A DNA stretch of 9,650 bases. It comes from Bacilli bacterium (GTDB taxonomy: Bacteria; Bacillota; Bacilli; Tumebacillales; JAQBPP01). Positions within the stretch are counted from its first letter, which is position 1, and each line of letters begins with the position of its first letter. This document shows, one piece after another, positions 7,865 through 9,650 of this stretch. The translations under genes and the position numbers were made by a program. Location: NCBI GenBank assembly GCA_028287455.1, contig JAQBPP010000029.1, positions 1-9,650 on the forward strand, written 5' to 3'. Below the pieces are notes generated by a model. It was not told where the DNA came from, did no database searches, and saw only the letters and a list, made by a program, of their open reading frames with translations.

Positions 7865-7988
7865 ATATTCTCCTCAACAAGAAGTAATAAGACCAACCAA
7901 AGTTAATGATTTCTAGCTTCAACAAAGGCGTGGTTATCCAGATTAACTATGCATTTTCATTTTAGTGGATTGTTTTCAAGATCAAGTC
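7865..7988 (-). other. Intergenic gap between the isomerase-like gene and the glycosyltransferase
   Basis: This 124-base gap is the longest between genes of the minus-strand run. I see the ribosome binding site of the glycosyltransferase (GAGGAG, 7870-7875) but no convincing promoter pair and no terminator-like hairpin. It could be a long untranslated spacer or hold a weak internal promoter. Confidence 0.4.
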
Positions 7989-8849
7989 TCAATTGTGGCT
8001 CATTTTTGTCTCAACTTTTTCTTCTATTTGGTTCAATCCTTTTATGTGTCGAATGGATTGTTCTGTATAAAAATCTTTTACGTCATTCTCATCTTCTTGT
8101 TTCGAGGCGAGATAGGGATTTGAAACAGTAGGCAAAAACTCCATTGTTATCGGTCCTTGATAATGAATATCTTTTAACGTAACCATGATTTCCTGAAAAT
8201 TGGTTTGTCCAAGCCCTGCTGCCTCGCGAGTATTATCCGCAATATGCACATGAATGAGGTGCGGCGCAACCAGTTTTAATGCATGGGAACTATTACGCTC
8301 CTCAATATTCATGTGAAAAAGATCTGCCATTAGTTTCACACTTTCGACATTGACTTCCTTCATAAACTTTAATGCTGTTTGCAAATTGTGGACCAAATAG
8401 GTCTCGTACCTGTTTAACGCTTCGATTGCAAGATTAATCTGCTTGGATAAAGCATACTCCCCCGCTTCTTTTACACTTTGAACCGCATTCATCCATTCTT
8501 CTTGCTGGGAGGTTTGAGGGTGCACCTTTCCAACGGTTGTAGGAACTACAATTACATGAGAAGCATTTAATTCCTTTGCAAGGTCTATACAATCCTTCAC
8601 GTATTGGACGGCTTTGTTCCTAATAGACAAATTCGAAGAAGACAGGTCTCGATCCCCAGCATAGATACCACAAATCGATGTACAGATTAATCCATACTTG
8701 GTTAAAAGCAGACTAACCTTCTCCTGATCAGTCGTGTAGGGTTCCCCTGCTAATTCCACTCCATCGTAACCATATCTTTTTAATCTGGCAAAACTAACTT
8801 CGAGATCCTCTTTTCCAAAGATCCATTGGGTTGCACTGTACAAAAACAA
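7989..8849 (-). CDS. Sugar isomerase/epimerase-like TIM-barrel protein (xylose-isomerase-like / D-tagatose-3-epimerase type)
   Basis: Cytoplasmic TIM-barrel enzyme of the AP-endonuclease-2/sugar-isomerase fold, likely acting on a ketose or sugar-derived product with a divalent metal. Numbered from an in-frame TTG at 8873, the expected metal ligands are all present: Glu151 (NLAIEALNRYE), Asp184 with His187 (LMADLFHMN), His210 (LIHVHIADN) and Glu245 (GPITMEF), with Arg216 nearby. This spacing matches the Glu-Asp-His-Glu set of D-psicose/D-tagatose 3-epimerases. I prefer TTG 8849 as start because AAAGGGG sits 8 bases upstream and the TTG at 8873 has no ribosome binding site; subtract 8 from the numbers above for that start, giving 286 residues. 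The N-terminal strand and YGYDGVEL motif are retained. It follows the PhyH-type gene by 75 bases in the same direction. Family confident; the exact reaction is not, since inosose dehydratases and other family members share these residues. Confidence 0.85.
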   Translation of the reverse strand: MFLYSATQWIFGKEDLEVSFARLKRYGYDGVELAGEPYTTDQEKVSLLLTKYGLICTSICGIYAGDRDLSSSNLSIRNKAVQYVKDCIDLAKELNASHVIVVPTTVGKVHPQTSQQEEWMNAVQSVKEAGEYALSKQINLAIEALNRYETYLVHNLQTALKFMKEVNVESVKLMADLFHMNIEERNSSHALKLVAPHLIHVHIADNTREAAGLGQTNFQEIMVTLKDIHYQGPITMEFLPTVSNPYLASKQEDENDVKDFYTEQSIRHIKGLNQIEEKVETKMSHN

Positions 8850-8924
8850 CTGATCCACCCCTTTGCCCAGCAATAGAAGTTATAACTGCCCGCCCCGACA
8901 CCTCTTCCAATACATTTAATCAAA

Positions 8925-9553
8925 TTACAATTCGGGCAGCATCTCACGAATACCCGGCCAGTGCATCCAAAGATCTGTTAGAGGGGCCTTCCAATCTTTT
9001 GATCTGTCAACGTGATCGAGTCTAAAGAAACATGCATATCTAATTTGATCAGACAGATTAGGACCCGCTGCGTGAATAAGCTGATAATGTACAATGATCA
9101 TATCTCCAGCCTGACCAGTGATTTGTACACGTTCTGGGAGAGGTACATTGGGAGAATGATGCTTCGTTGCAAAAGCCTCTTCTGTCAGCATGACCTCTGG
9201 CCCATGTTCTCTAAAGTATTGCTCATATTGGCGATGGGTACCTGGATATACTGTGAAGTTGCCCATGTAGGTGTCTGGCAAATCATTCAGTAGAATACCC
9301 ACCAAAGCGGTGAAATTCTGTACAATGCCCTCTTTTACTTTCAGTACACCATCAAGATGAGGAGCAAAATTCGCTGGTTGATCTTCCATAGTTGGAAACC
9401 GTAATGCGATTTGAACACCACTGTGTACAGGATGTATCCTTCCTGCTCCGATCACAGATTCAGCCAATTCCCAAGCCGGTGTCTTAATTAATAGATTGGT
9501 GATCACCGATGAATTTGAAAGCTCTTTGCAATAGTTAGCGCCCCGATGATCTG
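8925..9553 (-). CDS. PhyH (phytanoyl-CoA dioxygenase) family Fe(II)/2-oxoglutarate oxygenase, 5' end missing
   Basis: Probable non-haem iron hydroxylase that uses 2-oxoglutarate and oxygen. From the junction at 9553 the genuine coding sequence reads DHRGANYCKELSNSSVITNL, then PAWELAESVIGAGR. The iron site is visible: HLDG gives the His-x-Asp pair (9359-9351), and the distal His is in YQLIHAAGPNLSDQIRY, with the following Arg as the likely 2-oxoglutarate contact. GNFTVYPGTHRQYEQYF and QAGDMIIVHYQLIHAAG are typical family stretches. The frame stays open to a TTG at 9617, but bases 9554-9617 belong to an inverted copy of this gene's own middle, so the first 22 apparent residues are antisense sequence and the TTG has no ribosome binding site. 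The true N terminus, perhaps 30-60 residues, is absent. First visible gene of the minus-strand run; substrate unknown. Confidence 0.85.
9359..9455 (+). repeat. Left arm of a perfect 97-base inverted repeat
   Basis: This stretch is internal to the PhyH-type gene, covering the residues up to and including the first iron-ligand His. Its exact reverse complement is at 9554-9650, with no mismatch across 97 bases and a 98-base spacer. Because it is in frame and encodes conserved residues, this arm is the authentic copy. Confidence 0.97.
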
Positions 9554-9650
9554 GTGATCGGAGCAGGAAGGATACATCCTGTACACAGTGGTGTTCAAAT
9601 CGCATTACGGTTTCCAACTATGGAAGATCAACCAGCGAATTTTGCTCCTC
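9554..9650 (-). repeat. Right arm of the inverted repeat, running to the window edge
   Basis: Reverse-complement copy of 9359-9455 that reaches the last base of the window, so it may continue further. Read along the gene's direction it is antisense to PhyH. ATCTG occurs at the junction (9549-9553) and at the matching place beside the left arm (reverse complement of 9455-9459), a short microhomology of the sort seen at template-switch junctions. Confidence 0.97.

Noticed and set aside
9012..9293. Plus-strand open frame of 93 codons opposite the PhyH gene
   Set aside because: Shadow of the conserved minus-strand gene, with no domain or initiation signal.
9359..9650. Terminal inverted repeats of an insertion sequence
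   Set aside because: There is no transposase or room for one; the arms are gene-internal coding sequence with a 98-base spacer that is itself PhyH coding sequence.
1..9650. CRISPR arrays, tRNA or rRNA genes, riboswitches
   Set aside because: No regularly spaced direct repeats, cloverleaf-like sequence or known RNA motif was seen on either strand; nearly all of the window is accounted for by protein genes.

Overview
This window looks like a carbohydrate-uptake and polysaccharide-degradation locus from a Gram-positive bacterium of the Bacillales, probably Paenibacillus-like or a relative. The evidence is the gene set: a membrane-anchored regulator of the YesS/YtdP type next to two LplB/LplC-type permeases and a LipO/YtcQ-type binding lipoprotein. 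Strong AGGAG-type ribosome binding sites, several TTG/GTG starts and moderate-to-low GC agree with this. The species cannot be named from the sequence alone.

Layout. (1) Bases 1-759, minus strand: the first 253 codons of a membrane sensor/regulator that runs off the left edge. (2) Bases 760-945: a divergent control region with a plausible promoter for the plus-strand operon. (3) Bases 946-4450, plus strand: permease 1, permease 2, an intercistronic hairpin, then the solute-binding lipoprotein. No ATPase gene is present, as is usual for this ABC group, which shares a housekeeping MsmX-type ATPase. (4) Bases 4464-4504: a long perfect hairpin between convergent operons, probably a two-way terminator. 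(5) Bases 4539-9553, minus strand, transcribed right to left: a PhyH-type dioxygenase (5' end missing), a sugar-isomerase-like TIM barrel, a family-1 glycosyltransferase, and a heparinase II/III-like lyase lipoprotein.

Inferred working model: the surface lyase cuts an acidic polysaccharide, the ABC system imports oligosaccharides, the regulator senses an extracellular signal, and the isomerase-like and PhyH enzymes process products in the cytoplasm. The glycosyltransferase is the odd member. No substrate can be assigned.

Two integrity problems matter more than any new system. The binding-protein gene carries its lipoprotein signal peptide in one frame and its mature domain in another, so it is frameshifted in the Ser/Asn-rich linker. 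The right edge holds a perfect 97-base inverted repeat (9359-9455 and 9554-9650), one arm being a backwards copy of the PhyH gene. This gives PhyH a false N terminus and looks like a chimeric contig end or a real inverted duplication. I did not find a convincing previously undescribed system.
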